64,000 nucleotides of DNA from Trileptium ribeirensis (Eukaryota > Nematoda > Enoplea > Enoplida > Thoracostomopsidae). Location of the stretch: the NCBI GenBank assembly GCA_030248225.1, contig JASANE010010148.1:1-64000 (forward strand), given 5' to 3'. Every line of letters begins with the position of its first letter. Position 1 is the stretch's first letter. The position numbers and the translations under genes were made by a program. Below, piece after piece: positions 12,004-43,360 of this stretch. Below the pieces are notes generated by a model that saw nothing but the letters and a program-made list of their open reading frames with translations, searched no databases and was not told the DNA's origin.

Positions 12004-13391
12004 TGAGGTGTCACACCTCACTTGTACAACAAACTCTTCTGGAGGTGCCCCAGGCATCGAAACCATAGGCGCCTACGGCGACAGCACAAACCGACCGGCT
12101 GACCCCACCCCTTTGGGACCTCGAGCCTCGAAAAAACTCGAACACATTTGACAAACTACAAAGAGAGTCATTCTCAATTTATAAAATCCCTCTTTATTCA
12201 CCCGTTTGTAAATGCACACCGTGTTTCTAAAATATAGCGCTTCAAAAATCTTTGGGAGCACTCCGTGTAATTAAATTCAAAATCAACGCGCAGTCTTAGC
12301 ATTCAAGATAATTGTCTAGCTAGAACAGATCAGCTAACACATCGCCTTTAAGTAAAAATAAACAAAATTAAATTGCACTCTGAGCTTAAACACTATGAGT
12401 CCATGTTTATGTTTATGGTGCTTCAACACCATAAACACTCTGAATAGGGACAATATCCTTGTGCCCCGCGCGGTACCTTGTAGCAATGCATTGTATAGAA
12501 GTGCCCGTACATAAAAGATCGTTGTATCTGAATGATTGTTGCTGTGGAAATAACACGTATTATTGTAATACTGCATAAACAATACTATCAGCACAGAAAC
12601 AACTGTTTCGACAACAAAACAACTCTCAACCATTTATGCTTTGGCTAGCTAACACTTCTTATCTAACCGTATTCAAATGATTCGTGAAAGTTATTTTGTA
12701 GATGTCAACTCATGAAATGTCAATTCGTAAAAATGTGACTGTTTTTACGACACTCCACTCCAGGGCCCAAAATGATCACAATCGTATTATCCCCGAGGGA
12801 CTCAATTGTCATGATCGACATATTATGTGAAATCAGACTTTACAAATACGACGTTGCCTCTGCACGAAGCTTTACACAAAACTGGCAACATCTAGCAGTT
12901 GAAATATCGTTGAAATTTCAAAGGCGTAGCTATTACACATAGCTTTAATAAACGACACTGATACCCCTGAGGCTACTGTTGCAATAAATTCAACCCAGTC
13001 TACGTTGTAACAGTCATAGCATTATTTTGGCATTGTGAATAAAGCTATTGCACATTGCATTGACGAATCCAGACAACAAATATTGATTTCGTTGCCATCG
13101 ACCATCAACGCGACGATAGATGTTGCGCTCTCGGCTTAGACCGAAGCGAACGTTGTTGAGTTGTGGTTCCGATCGACACAATTTGCACAACAACTCGTGA
13201 AATCCCGCGGGATTGAGATGGAAATCCTGTCGACCGAAAAACTCCAGGATAATGCGCCCGTTTTACACAAACGGATTATTAGTCTTTTGCGACCAGGCTA
13301 TGCATGAGAAGCCCAGACTTGCCGGCCGCACTTGAACAAAATCAGAGTAGTCGCCAATCTCAGGAATGGTTGGATGTGGAAGAGGTAATGC
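12004..13391. other. Non-coding DNA, no gene recognised
   Basis: Short frames on the minus strand (12073-12261, 12334-12633) lack domains and splice context. Nothing else is supported. Confidence 0.4.
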
Positions 13392-13832
13392 GGGATTCAC
13401 GTTATAATGTCCCCACCACTTGGAACTTATGTACCCCACACAGTGGCAGGCACACCCTAGACTACAGGGTGTCTTAGACACCCCTGTGTTTTTTAAATAA
13501 AGTTTCAAATAAATTTCAAACAAAGCTAGCTAATAGTTTGGCTTATTTCAGACGGTGTCAATGAACCGTCGTTGCTTTTTCGTTTTGCTGAGGGTTTCCG
13601 CCACCCCGTGGGGTCATTTTACATAGCGCCTACAGGATACCCTAGAAACACCGCATTGGCAAGCATAAAACACCGAAATACTACATTGCCAAAATGAGGT
13701 ATCTAGGGGTGTACCCGACACCATCATATTTTGCTATATGGTGTGGGTGTCACTGTCACCGTTTTTACGGTATAGTCTACACTACAGGGGGACAAAAGTT
13801 CCAACTATTGGGGACATTATAACGTGAATCCC
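13392..13832. mobile_element. 441-bp MITE with long terminal inverted repeats
   Basis: The left end GGGATTCACGTTATAATGTC and the reverse complement of the right end share about 25 perfect bases, then continue similar through TTGGAACTT-TGT-CCCC, for roughly 45 bp in all. Including the outer C/G pair, both flanks read ATG, a possible three-base target duplication. The interior has no transposase. The superfamily is not assigned. It abuts the degenerate SGNH-like relic to its right. Confidence 0.75.
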
Positions 13833-13895
13833 GATGTTAAGATGCTGCAGATGTTCTTGCCGATGTGGCAGAACGATTTCGTTTTCTAATTGCAC

Positions 13896-15040
13896 CTATG
13901 ACTTAACGGCTTCATTGCCACCTCGTTGCATATCGTTGACGCCGGACGACACTATGACGATATTATATTCGTGCAGACGAATACTCCGTAACCAAATCAT
14001 GCTGGCCAGATCCTGAAATAAACCCTCAGACAAGACGAACAATTTGCCCCAGTCAATATATTGTAAATGTCTATCACCCAAATAGAGAACCGTTTTGTTG
14101 AAAGCTGGGTAGGATGATAGCTCGCGAACCTTGAAATCTTTTGGACTGAATATTTCATAAGCAGTCGTTCCATAGATATGCCGTTTAACAACCGCCTCCA
14201 AGGCTTTACCATACAGATACGGCTTCGGAAAATAAACCTTGTCCAACAGCAGTAACCTCCCGTAATCCACAGGCGAAAATGTCATCTTGGTCGTGGCTAC
14301 AGCAAATAAAACGGAGCAGCTCCGGATCTACCAGTCCTTCGGCGATTCTAAGGACGTCTCTACGTAGCGGATTCGATTCACGCAAAAGTTGACTTGTGAG
14401 TACATCTTCATAGACCTGTTGACTCCGAAAAATCCACACAGCAGGAATTTTACCCCCGTTACGATGCACCCAGTTGCGAACATGAATGGGATCCACGGTT
14501 TTCTATAGAATTTACTCGCTATACTCTATAGAATTTACGCTGATCCGTTTGACGCAGAAGGCAGTAGCAAAAACCCATTTCAATTGAAATCATCCTGTGT
14601 ACTGCAATCGTCGGGCGCGCTGAGCGATACACATGAAGTCGAGACAGCGGATGATCAAAGGTGTCGTTAATTTGTTGGTGGAGCTATTAACGGATAGTAG
14701 TTCTGGTTCCATTATTATCACGTCGGCTTGGTTTTCAGATCCTGTAGCAGTTTGTTGAGTTGTACTTGATGTCAAACCATTCTCCGAAACCATCACCTCT
14801 TCAGCTTCAGGTTTCAAATTGGACGTGTTCTCTTCACCAAATTGACTGCAACTGTTATCTTGTTCGAGTATGTTGTTTGCCTTTACCAATGAGCCAGACA
14901 GGCACCTTTTAGTGGTTGTGTATCGCTTCCAAACGTTTTCAAGCAATTTTACCACCGCATCTTTTGGGCTAATAGTTTCGCCAAATGGACGCTGGTAAAG
15001 CCAGACCGCGGGAATCGAATACCTCTGACATAGCTAGAAC
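13896..15040 (-). pseudogene. Second SGNH-like relic with repeated IPAVW modules
   Basis: Three minus-strand frames follow one another in 15040-13896. The first begins after a TAG at about 15030 and reads IPAVWLYQRPFGETISPKDA, then a polar Ser/Thr/Glu-rich stretch to 14590. The second (14496-14206) has the similar module GGKIPAVWIFRSQQVYED. The third (14285-13896) holds SGNH-like pieces: YLGDRHLQYIDW (block I with the Ser replaced by Arg), LFQDLASMI, and VSSGVNDM (Gly-x-Asn-Asp). The repeated IPAVW module and the block shared with 3958-4844 argue that the two relics belong to one family, probably dispersed by a mobile element. Frame changes make this copy non-functional as it stands. Function and family name are not established. 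Confidence 0.4.
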
Positions 15041-15653
15041 AAGCTGCAGTCCTGACATCACTTCTTCTGGCGCAGAATTAACATTCCCTGAGATTCATGG
15101 AAGCTTCATTAAACACGTGTTTCGGCACTTTCTAAAATGCTGTTCGACCAACAGAAAAGCAACAAAGCTGAACCCGGAGTGCAAGTATCGAAAAACGTGG
15201 TGGTGGACAAATCACTAAGTTGCGCTTACTCCGGCTGTGGAAAAACCTACAAGAGTGCGGCCGACTTAAACGATACACCAGAAACGCATGCGCACGACGA
15301 CGACTTCCGCCAAACACCTGCACTTGTAGGGGCGCTTGCCGTCATGAAGCATCGATGGAAAACCATCAGACAGAGAGTGGACGGACAAAACAATGCCATA
15401 CACGTATGCGCTTATATGCTCCTTCAATGTTCGCCTGCCACAACAAAAAACTAGCCGTGAAAGGGATGCCGAAACAAATAATACCAAGCCACCACGACCA
15501 GCGGATCATTTGCAAACCATGAAAATATGTAGCGAAGACGAAAGTGAGCGACAAGTGTGGCCGATTGCTGTCGGCAACAAGCATGTCCCGCCACTGGAAG
15601 ATCTGTCAACAGTAGTTTGGTGCACGACGCAAGAGTCAATGTTAGAGGAGTAA
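14985..15653 (+). other. Open frames with a degenerate zinc-finger-like motif
   Basis: Overlapping plus-strand frames run from 14985 to a stop at 15651. One (15137-15454) contains CAYSGCGKTYKSAADL followed by a Thr where a C2H2 finger would have its first His, then THAHD. The last frame (15393-15653) is acidic and Ser/Thr-rich. Frame changes would be needed to join them. This may be a fragment of a zinc-finger gene or of the repeat unit that holds the adjacent relic; the evidence is weak. Confidence 0.2.
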
Positions 15654-15654
15654 A

Positions 15655-16605
15655 TCCAACGCCACGGGCGACAAATTAAACGAAGAAGACAACAGCTACA
15701 AACGACGCAGTGTTTGTAATAATTGTTACAAACGATCGATCATCCGTAACACTTATTTAAATTGACTTCACTTAAGTGAAATTAAAACCACAGTCGTGGA
15801 ATTAAAATACGTTTCATGAATGAAATTGAAACCAAATCGAGTCAATTAAATTCGGGCAAAAATAAAAGTGAATTTAAAATGAGATATGGAATTGAGTTCA
15901 TGTCATTTTTACCATGTCGCTGCGCACATCTTACAGTAGTACCGACAATTGCAGGTAACATTATTAACGATTAAGAATTTTTTGGCGTAGACAGTCCCAA
16001 AAACTGTTGCTCAGTGGTTAGGGCCGTTTATCGGCCGGCCGTGGCCTACATGTATAACGTAAACTATATCCCGCTAGTTGAGCACACGTTGTAGTGAAGT
16101 TTTATTAAACGCTCTGTCAAAAAAAACCGGACGGAATGCGTTTACCAAAACAAGACAACCAGTCTAACAACAACCAAAACTTAGTAGATAGACTGTCATA
16201 ATTTCAATGTAAAGACATCTTCTTCGCCTCCATATGCAAAATAGTTGGCTACCAGTACATGCTCGCTCATGTACAGTCCACATAACGTCAACAAATTAAC
16301 GACAAAAGGAAACATAAATTTGCTGGGCCATTTTCTGAAAGTTTCAGGAAACAATTGTTTAAAGTTCACAACTGACAAAAACATATGTGCTTTTGTACTA
16401 TAATATATAATAGCATATGTGCTCAAGAACATGTGTGTTATATCATGTTTAACTTTGCACTTAGGAGACACCCAAGATAACATGTGCAGCGTGTCACACC
16501 ATGGTCACAGAGTCACCCGCGAATATAGCCAATATGCGTTAGTGTCACTTGTTGACATTAAATGGACAATGATAGATTGTCACAGCGAATAATGCAGTTC
16601 CAAGT
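15655..16605. other. Non-coding DNA between relics
   Basis: AT-rich, with no supported gene. A TGCTCAGTGGTTAGGGC string at about 16010 resembles a tRNA A box, but no B box follows. Confidence 0.4.
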
Positions 16606-17744
16606 TCAGCAGCAATGAGCTCTACGAGCATTATTGCAAAATCTCATTACCCATGCCGTCACGCGAATCATCCGTCCCAATGATGAAAAATGATCAAACG
16701 GAATTAAATCGCCCGGTATGTCTGACCGCACAAGAACCAGGTCAGTGGTGGGATCGTCACTATACTCATCAGTCGAGAGACTGCTCATTTTGATGCTAGC
16801 CGACCAGTAAGTGACATCATAGTCAAGCCATGATGGACCGTTCCACCACATCGAGTTGTTGCACATCGCATTACAACTGCACATGCTTGACGACAAATCG
16901 GCTCGATTGTCTTCCGTAGGAACGTAGCGATGTACTACAGACTGATCAGGAAGTATTTCCGCTACCCGGTTTCGAACGAAAGTAGTACTGATCGACTTCT
17001 TCAGAAACAAAACCAGAACGCACAGTGAGTCGGTGCACAAGTACTTCACAGAAAGTTGGATCCGTAGCTGTTGATCAACAAATTTGGTTAACCGATTGCC
17101 TATCAAAACCACCGTCAATTCCCACCGCGGGATGGACAACGATTTTGCTGGGGCTACACGAGCTTTAGCGAATACATGCCAGGATGATGTTCCAGTCGCA
17201 CTTGACACCCGCAAGAAAATTACAGCAGAATATACCTTGGCCAAGCCATCAGTGAAGCAGTGAACCTAGGAGACATTGCTGCCGTCGTTGCGTGCAATGA
17301 CGCAACGAGGTATTTCCAGGCCGCTGCTTTGTTGGAGGTAGTGTGAACACTTCTGCCACTCGTCGATTACACAGCCTGGAAGATGATCATCCCAGCCGAA
17401 CTTCTTCATCCAGAAATATTGTATTATCAACTTGCCGACTACTGTGACTGCAGAAAACAGCCCACGCGTGTCAAAGACTCGCAAAAACTTCAGCATCAGT
17501 CGCTTAGTTGAAATGACGTCTGGCTGCACCTTGAACGACGCGCACGCAAGAGTGTCTGTCTTGGTGTTCCAACCAAGCCAGAGAACCTTTGTGACGACTC
17601 CGTCACCCCGGTCAGTCGGTTTAATGTGCGCACGCAGTTCGCATCATTGGTGAACCAGTGTCTTAGGTTCATTGTCGCTTTATCAAAAATCGATTTTGCT
17701 CCGTCGTAATGAAAATAAACAGTGTGCGTGTCCAGTAATTGCAC
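16606..17744 (-). pseudogene. BEL/Pao retrotransposon pol relic (RT tail and RNase H)
   Basis: Minus-strand frames in order 17744-17496, 17529-17266 and 17244-16606 match the layout of BEL/Pao pol. First comes the reverse-transcriptase tail with AKSIFDKATMNLRHWFTND. Next is the linker with TKRLMLKFLRVFDTRGLFS, GWDDHLPGCVIDEW and LEIPRCV. Then the Pao-type RNase H region: AKARVAPAKSLSIPRWEL, a TDSLCVLVLFLKK block, FVRNRVAEI, HRYVPTEDNRADLSS and MWWNGPSWL. The pieces are in different frames, so at least two frameshifts separate them. Gag, protease, the RT palm and integrase were not found, and no LTR pair was identified. The element once encoded the polyprotein that copies its RNA into DNA; this fragment cannot. 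Confidence 0.85.
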
Positions 17745-20700
17745 AGGCGATGTTTTGTTAAAATGGATAAAAGTACAGATCGATACAAGCGAAATAGGAC
17801 AAGGCGACAGTACGCCACTGGCGGAAATTTAGGTGTTAAAGTAAGAACAGCCAATGCGAGCGACATTAGTTGACGATACCGACAGAGTAAACTGACGTGA
17901 AGGTGACCAGATACCACTAGGTCTTGATAATCGAGTACACGAAATTTTACCCACTCTTAGGCAAATAAAAGGGTCCTGGCGCAGCTCCCCAGTGCCCTAA
18001 TGCTATTTTACTCACGCGAAAGTCCGAAATAGGTTTATGAGCGGAACCCTAGGTTGGGATTCACCCTAAAGATAATAAAACTTGGAAACCTAAGGTCCTG
18101 CAGAATTTTAGGCTAAAGAGGGGAAGGCGGTTCAGCCTTATTACCTGTGAGCAGGCTTAAGGGTTGACCCTCCCTCAGAGGGACCTCCATACCACTAGAT
18201 ACGTGGACCAATATAGGGGCCAGGCCGAACACCCTGTATACCCGCCGGCAGCCTGCTAAACGATTCCCTTAGGTCAACGAAAGCGGTTCACCGGGGAGTC
18301 GTGGAAGCTGGGGTTGTCATGGAACCACAGCGGGGAATGGTTGTGCAGCTGGGACCCTTAAGGTCAGAAATGGTCCTGGTACATATATATCATGACAAGC
18401 AAATGAGTATATATATAAATACATACAACATGGAAACAAGCACACGAATAAGTACAGCCAAGCAAACAAAGCACACTATGGACGAAATCGAGGCGTTTGG
18501 TACTTACCTGGATTTTGATTCGTTTTTGGTCAATTTCAACGGTCTTTTAAGTCCCAAAGCTTGAAAATGTCCAATGTTGGTAGGCACCCACGAAACGGAC
18601 CGGTCCTGTTACATAAATATTCCAAAATGATGTGAAAAAAGGGTAAATAATCCTGCAAGCAACTGGTTCATCTGCAATACCGAAGAAACGTATTTAAAAT
18701 GTGTAGAATACAGCTAGAAAACAGATGAAAAAATCTACTACAAATCAAGGTTGCAGCACTCGACGAAAGGATACTGTAGTTTGCAGGATATAACGTACAC
18801 TTAGTAATCTGCGAATGAACGTAAGAGCAAAAATTTCCGACACCAGTTAATCGAAAATGCCTACTGCAGCGTGATGGATGATCGGCATTTCAGAGGGAAG
18901 TCGTGGTACAATTTTTTCACTGATAAGGAAAAAGCCGATTCGCTCTGTTTCAATAACCAAACACTTAATTAATAAATGTTTACAAATATATACATTATGA
19001 AACAAATGAGCAAATATATTTTAAACAGCCTTTATATACATGTTAAATCCACCAGTAGGTACAAGTGTATTTTTAGCCGTGTAACAGTATAACTTATTTG
19101 TGTATTGTACAATGGTTGCCAAAGTCAAGCTCGTAGCACAAATCGAAACGGCTTGTACCAGTGAAAGCGACATCCATAAAGCACTGAGCTATCTAGGAGC
19201 TCACGCTCGGTTCCTTAACATCGCAAAATTAACCAATAACAACACGCGTGGACATTTTGTACGACAAGCTCAGTTAGCTGTATGCATTTATGAACAGTGG
19301 GCGTTAAGGAGTTAATGATGCACTCTAGACATCACATCGGTGAAAAGTTAAAGGATCTGTTTATCAACCCCATATCTGCAATAGACAATATTGTATTTAT
19401 GTGTAAATTCTCCAATACTGTAACGCGCAAATTGTTTTTAAAGTATTGTTAGCCTACGGCGAGTCAAATTTTTTTGGTTTTATGCTATGTCCATAACATT
19501 CACCATGAAGTCAGCGATAACAGGAGTGATTGCAGAAATAGACAAGTACATAATTTTACGGTATGAAAACGAATTTTATTTATGCCAATGTTAACATATA
19601 ATAATTTTATAGCCTCTACCGTATCAATAGCTCATATTGCATAGCTTTTTCGGTTATCAGAATAAAAATCTAATATTTTAATTCTCTGTACGGCATTTTG
19701 AAGCCAATTGTGCATCATTGAAAGATTTCAATGTGCGTCAGGTGTTAAATCTGGGTGTAAGCGTTAGTTTACATGACTTTTTCCTTAATTAATAAAACGG
19801 GGCGAGACAAACGGATTTTCTCCAACAGAAATCAAATTTGCATAAAATTCCTACCCGTTATGCATAAATTTATCGTTGAAACATAAATTTTGGCCATTTA
19901 GGGTCCGGCGACATTTGATAAGTTTATAACTTCTCAGATACACAATTTTGAAAGTTTTCGTCTTTTTGCTTAGATGAATTAAACTTACTTATGATTACCA
20001 GTATACGATTGCTCACTAGATTATATCATCCATAAGGTAGTATTTCACATTTTAGGCACCCAGTGCTTCCCGTGTTGAATATTATGCAAAAACAATTTAA
20101 CTGCTTCAATCACATTCGGCAACCCCGGAAAAGTGTGAACCTATACTCTAAACCTCGATGATACAACAAAATTGAAAATGTCAAGGTTGGACAATTTTGG
20201 CCCCAAAATTAAAAATTTTTATACTCTTTTATCCGCCCACAAGGTAAAAGGTACCCAAAGTTGGTTTCACGACTGCAAACCATAATTATATACCAGAAGC
20301 ATTTATAGAACCCTCGCTTAAAGTGCGTCTAATGAATATCGACCCTACATCTTGACCAACAACACGTAAGAATCATTTAAGTGAAGTTAGCAAAAATGGG
20401 CTGGGAATGGCAAAAATCAACTGGAAAATTTCATACATTCCAATACAGCAGTGACAAACCATACCAGCACAAAAATTATGCAACTTAGTGTCGCCGATAT
20501 GGTCCTTTTACTATGAAAATTCGATAGTTGAACAACCACTTTTTGCGTTTCGCTTGCGCTAAATGGAATACAAACAAGGTTGATGGCTGGACCATGGCCC
20601 ACATTTGGAGCAAAAAATAATGGCAATGTTCTCGAAAACCTGTTACATATAGTGTGCGTGTAACCAGCAGTCACTAGAAGGCATCAAATTGTTAACTCTA

Positions 20701-21879
20701 TGCTATTCTAGCTGTGTCATCGCAAATAGTGCGGACTGTAACATATCCAAATGGTATACACCCAAGTGTAACATGTAGTCGGGTTCCAATATTATAGATG
20801 TATTAATTACAAATAGTTGCTGCTTCCATTGCTTAATAACCCAATAAGCTCCATAATGCAACCGCTCACAGAAAACTAAATCTCACCAACTGATTCAAAA
20901 AACAAATTACCCTCTATGTGACCATGTTTCTAATTTTCGGACCTCGAGAGACCTTCTGATAGTTTTCAACTGGGGTGCTCTGACCACCCTACCTGGTGGC
21001 CAGAGCCGTAGATGTAAAATAAACCGCACTAATCGATAGAACATACCAAAATTACTCCACGAAAGGCCTATGTAATCTCTTCATACTCCCGGACCCACGA
21101 GGGCACAATACGGGACTGTCCCTGAGGATGCTCTAACCCCTATAACTCCCCAACGCAATTACGAACATGAAAACTGACACCGCCAATAATTGAACGGCTC
21201 AAATTACTCGGTATAAGACCAACTTAATTTTTTCGAACTCCGTACCTCCGAGTGACATCAGATTACCTTCCGAACGGTATCTTGACCCCCATAATTCATT
21301 GCCGGAACCGCGGGAAAACAACTTACAAAGCCAAATACACTCAACGGGTCAAATTACGCCATATGAGACCCAACCTGAAAAGATTGTAAAAAAATTAAGT
21401 CATATTTGCACATTTGAAACTCCAACGTCTTTAGGATCTACATGTGCACATAAAATCGAACGATGCCACAAACGATCTATCTTCTTTTAACCGAAATTCA
21501 TTAAATTAAACGCAACCGATCGATTTTGTTTGAACGAAAACGATCGAAACTACGTTGAATTTTTTAGGGCTTAATTGTGTCTAATTGTAAATATGGCGGT
21601 GTGGAATCATTTCACCGATGCACTGGTGTTGACACACATTATAATACATGATGTACTAGAATTTGGCAACATGCCAAGTGTATAAATTCGGAGAAATGAG
21701 AAACTGTAACGTTAACACACAGTAGAACAACTCATTAAAATATGTTCCTGTAACGAAACAAAGATGTAACTCAGCAAAAAATATTTATTAATCTGCTGTT
21801 CAATAAGGCATAGATGCAGCAAAACTGATAGTCAGATATCTAATAAGCGCCCTACGAGCGTTAACGCTAAGATGACCTT
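17745..21879. other. Non-coding DNA; possible 5' flank of the BEL/Pao relic
   Basis: The sequence at 17.75-18.6 kb lies 5' of the relic on its coding strand and may hold its lost leader or LTR, but no direct repeat pair was seen. Frames at 17669-17917, 18301-18564, 19100-19315, 20417-20674 and 21299-21490 have no recognisable domains. No RNA gene was seen. Confidence 0.4.
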
Positions 21880-22268
21880 TTGGTCGGGGGGGGGGTAAAA
21901 CTGGATATTTTGGCCAGTAGCACGTAAACGTGCAGGGAACTGGTAAAAATGTTATTTGCGCTAGGAAGCATCATTAGTTAGCTAGTTCAAACAAAAAAAA
22001 ATTTTCGTCTTCACGCACGCCGTAAGAGGCTGGACATCCACATAAGTCCCAAATCGACAAAAATCGTAATGAATAATTTTACGACCTCTTTTTTTCGGGT
22101 AGTGTCGTGGCTCCGTGTTCGAAGTTATGGTCCAAATTCTTTTCTATGCAGGATTAGACAGGTCTACACAACATTTTTAATTGCACGATTTTCAAATCTA
22201 CTCCAATCATGGAGAGTGACAGCTGTCGATATGGCATGAACCCCAGTTTTACCCCCCCCCCGACCAAA
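21880..22268. mobile_element. Foldback element with G/C-run inverted ends
   Basis: The left end TTGGTCGGGGGGGGGG then TAAAACTGG is mirrored by the right end CCAGTTTTA, a C-run, CGACCAA. The inverted arms are about 25 bp and enclose a non-coding interior of about 340 bp. The same TTTTACCCCCC-GACC end motif recurs several times to about 22.95 kb. No target duplication was recognised. Confidence 0.55.
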
Positions 22269-22950
22269 TTCCTTTTTTGGTCATTGCTCGTTACTTATGC
22301 ATGGTACATAAATGTTGTTCATATATCATACCTGTCCCCTGGGTGCCTTTTGAAAAAATATTAACCCAGGTGCTTGCTGTTACTTACCCCAGCGCTGGGG
22401 TCAAAAGGTCGATTTTAGCACATTTGACTACCCCCCGACCGTTGCTAGTTAGGGGTATGGTGGAGTCAGTAGAAGTCAATTAATTTGTCTGTTATGGTTC
22501 TTTCCAATCACGAAGCGAATGGTGAAACGACCTGAGCTCTATCTCGCGCCCGACCTGTTGATCTCAGGCTTTTACACACCCCCGACCACACTTTTACCCA
22601 CCCCCGACCACCACCAAAATGTGGAAAAATCGAACATACGATGTTATTTCGAGGAAATTTCACGCTTTTGGTTCATAATACATTGTGGCAATACATTTGG
22701 ACGACATATGTCGCAAAATTATTTTTTTAAAAAAATTCTAAATTTACCCCCCCCCCCCGACCATGGTCTCAGGCATGTACACTGGCAGTTGATATGGGCT
22801 GCCATTTTGTACCCTCATAGTGGAAATTGTGGTATAGAATATCTTACATACCGTTTTCAAGTTAACTATGCTGGTTAAACACGGTCGAAATGGCCATTTC
22901 ACATTTTTACCCCCCCCCCGCCAAATTTTATCCCCCCCCGACCACAAGCT
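22269..22950. repeat. Cluster of recurrent poly-C/CGACC motifs
   Basis: CCCCC-runs followed by GACC (or GCC) appear at about 22434, 22575, 22599, 22745, 22910 and 22932, all in one orientation. They may be stacked ends of the element at 21880-22268, or a simple-sequence family spread by slippage and insertion. Confidence 0.5.
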
Positions 22951-24457
22951 ACTTCCGGTATTCTAACATATCTGGCAAAGGGTACGTTTTGAATTTTTTT
23001 GCATAACACTTCCCCCAGGCTAAACTATCGATATAAATAGCTACCGTGTATGGCCACTTCGTTTCCATTTAATAACCGGTATAAATCGGCACCCCCGTGT
23101 TTTAAAAGTGTTAAATTTAACCCAAGAATAGGCATAAAAAGCTTAATTTTTGATATACGGATTTCCGCATAACGTCATTTTGACCGCACTGACGGGCTGC
23201 ACGAGATACGATCACAAAATCGAGGCTAGATGCAACCTGGAGCATACCAGAGGCCATTTTATGGTACCTTGCTGAGCAGCAGGGGGTGGTATTTGAGAAG
23301 CCATAGCATAAAAACGGTTAAAAAATTTACTATAACGACCTCAAATTACGGATCCTTGATGTTTTTTGGTCATAGGGTGTAAAAATGAAGATAATCGGAG
23401 CCAAAAAAGTCATTAGTCATTTTTTCTGGGGCAAAACGTCATCGTAGCGTGAAATGACCCGTTAACTCTACCTCAGAACTGCTTACGAATAGTGAACAAC
23501 ATATGTATGTAATCTATGTACATAATATATTAGAATCTTAATAAAAGCACAGTAGCACAGAATACAAACAGAATTTGCTACAACAGCATGACACTCGTCC
23601 CTTTCGCAACACTCGCCTTGTCTCACCCACTGACATATAAACTACCTCTACACGAAGAGATCAGTATAAATATACTAGACACTTGAAACCAGCACCCACG
23701 AAAACCTATATAAACATATTTTGAGCCACAAATCTGTTAATATACCGTTAGAAGTGGTAATGTCACAGATGACTATATGGCGTAGGGCCCAAGTTTGGCC
23801 TCAAATACCAATAGACCCAGGGATCCTACATCAAATCTGTTTCATCGATCAGGTAGCCCCACAGTAGCTCTATCCACACACCAAATTTCGTTCGAATCGC
23901 TTGAGTGGTTACATAGCTACACCTCGACAAAATTTGACCAAAATTTTGGAAATTTGACTATATAATATTTGCTAAAGTCCCAAATGCCCCCTAAATACCA
24001 GACCAAAACAATTTATATACCCATAAATAAAGCTTCCTAGGACACATATTTCGATATGAAAATCATTCAAAGTGGCAAAAGGGACGCGGAGTTATGAGTA
24101 AAAATGACCCATTTTAGCTATGTATACCTGGGTACCCCCTTTAGCCCTCCTGTGGCAGACATTGGTGTGTCGAATCGGGATGAAACCTCCAAAAGGCACA
24201 TCTAGAGTATTGTAGCTTTCATGTGAGCCCTCACACGTCCATATGGGTTTACGTTGAGATAACGAAGTCCTGTTTAATGAGAAGAAAATAAGGGGACGCC
24301 CACCTTTTTCACCATAGTGCGGTCTAGTGAGAATTCTTCGATTCCGAAGCGAGCGTTACTCCCTCCGAATTCAAATACAGAGTGATTTACGGGATATCTG
24401 CTATGCGCCAAACAAGGCAATGTTACCGATCATATACAATATCATTAGCAACCGCTC
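22951..24457. other. Non-coding DNA downstream of the NKAP gene
   Basis: This is 3' of the NKAP stop codon on its strand. It probably contains the 3' UTR, but no clear minus-strand AATAAA was found in the first 250 bases. No other gene is supported. Confidence 0.4.
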
Positions 24458-42495
<18,038 letters not shown>

Positions 42496-43360
42496 TTAAA
42501 GAAATAGAAATCAGAAGTATTTGATACGATGTCGACTCACGTGTCTGATCAGATATTGCTACAGTGTTTGTCGCAACTTATTGCTGAAAAATCGTATGTG
42601 TTGATAATATTAAAGCATTTTAGGCGTAACTAATGGACAACCTTTGTATGTGTGCACACGATGCACTAACAAAACAAAATAACTTATCAAAATGTTGATG
42701 CCATTAGTATACCTTACGAAACACGATGGCAACCTAAAACAATTTCAGACAATCCTCCAGGGAAGCATTGATTGCTTTATTTTATTTTTGACCTTATTAT
42801 CTACACACTCCGGAACAGCTAACCAAAACAGTCATATTTGTCTCTTAGGGATTTTCAGCCAACATTCATGGGATACGGCCACTATTATTTAGCCAGTCCA
42901 AACAATATTCCCTGAGTAATTTTCTGACACAATTTCTCTTCTATCTTCCGAGTTCCACATAATATTGCAGTACTCACCAGAAATGAGTGTCACCTTTCGA
43001 ACGAATGATCGTCGAACAGAAATCCATCAAAATTTATATATGTTCGAACAACAGTCGAACACTTTTGCAACAAACTTCGAACATATTTAAAAAACACAAC
43101 AAAATTTCTAACACGTCTCAAACAAAATTCGGACAATTCGTCGTACGAACAACACTTATTTCAGGCGACTACTGTACCTGTTCGGCGAATCGGAATGACA
43201 GCGAGTACTTTTAACAGCTACTAGTAACTCTATCGAGATTGCAGACCGTAGTAAAGCATAGATACACATACGCCTTTTGCATGCACAGCCGATCAGCTCT
43301 CGATGGCATATGTCGATATGCTATATGAGGATATCACACAATACCGCGCAAGTTAGAATA
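42496..43360. other. NKAP 5' flank, no gene recognised
   Basis: This presumably holds the NKAP promoter and 5' UTR. No TATA box or other element can be assigned with confidence. The short frames at 42692-43214 lack domains. Confidence 0.4.

Noticed and set aside
16010..16070. Possible tRNA gene or SINE (TGCTCAGTGGTTAGGGC)
   Set aside because: It resembles an A box, but no B box or stem pairing follows.
21299..21490. 63-codon plus-strand frame
   Set aside because: No domain, splice context or composition bias; consistent with chance.
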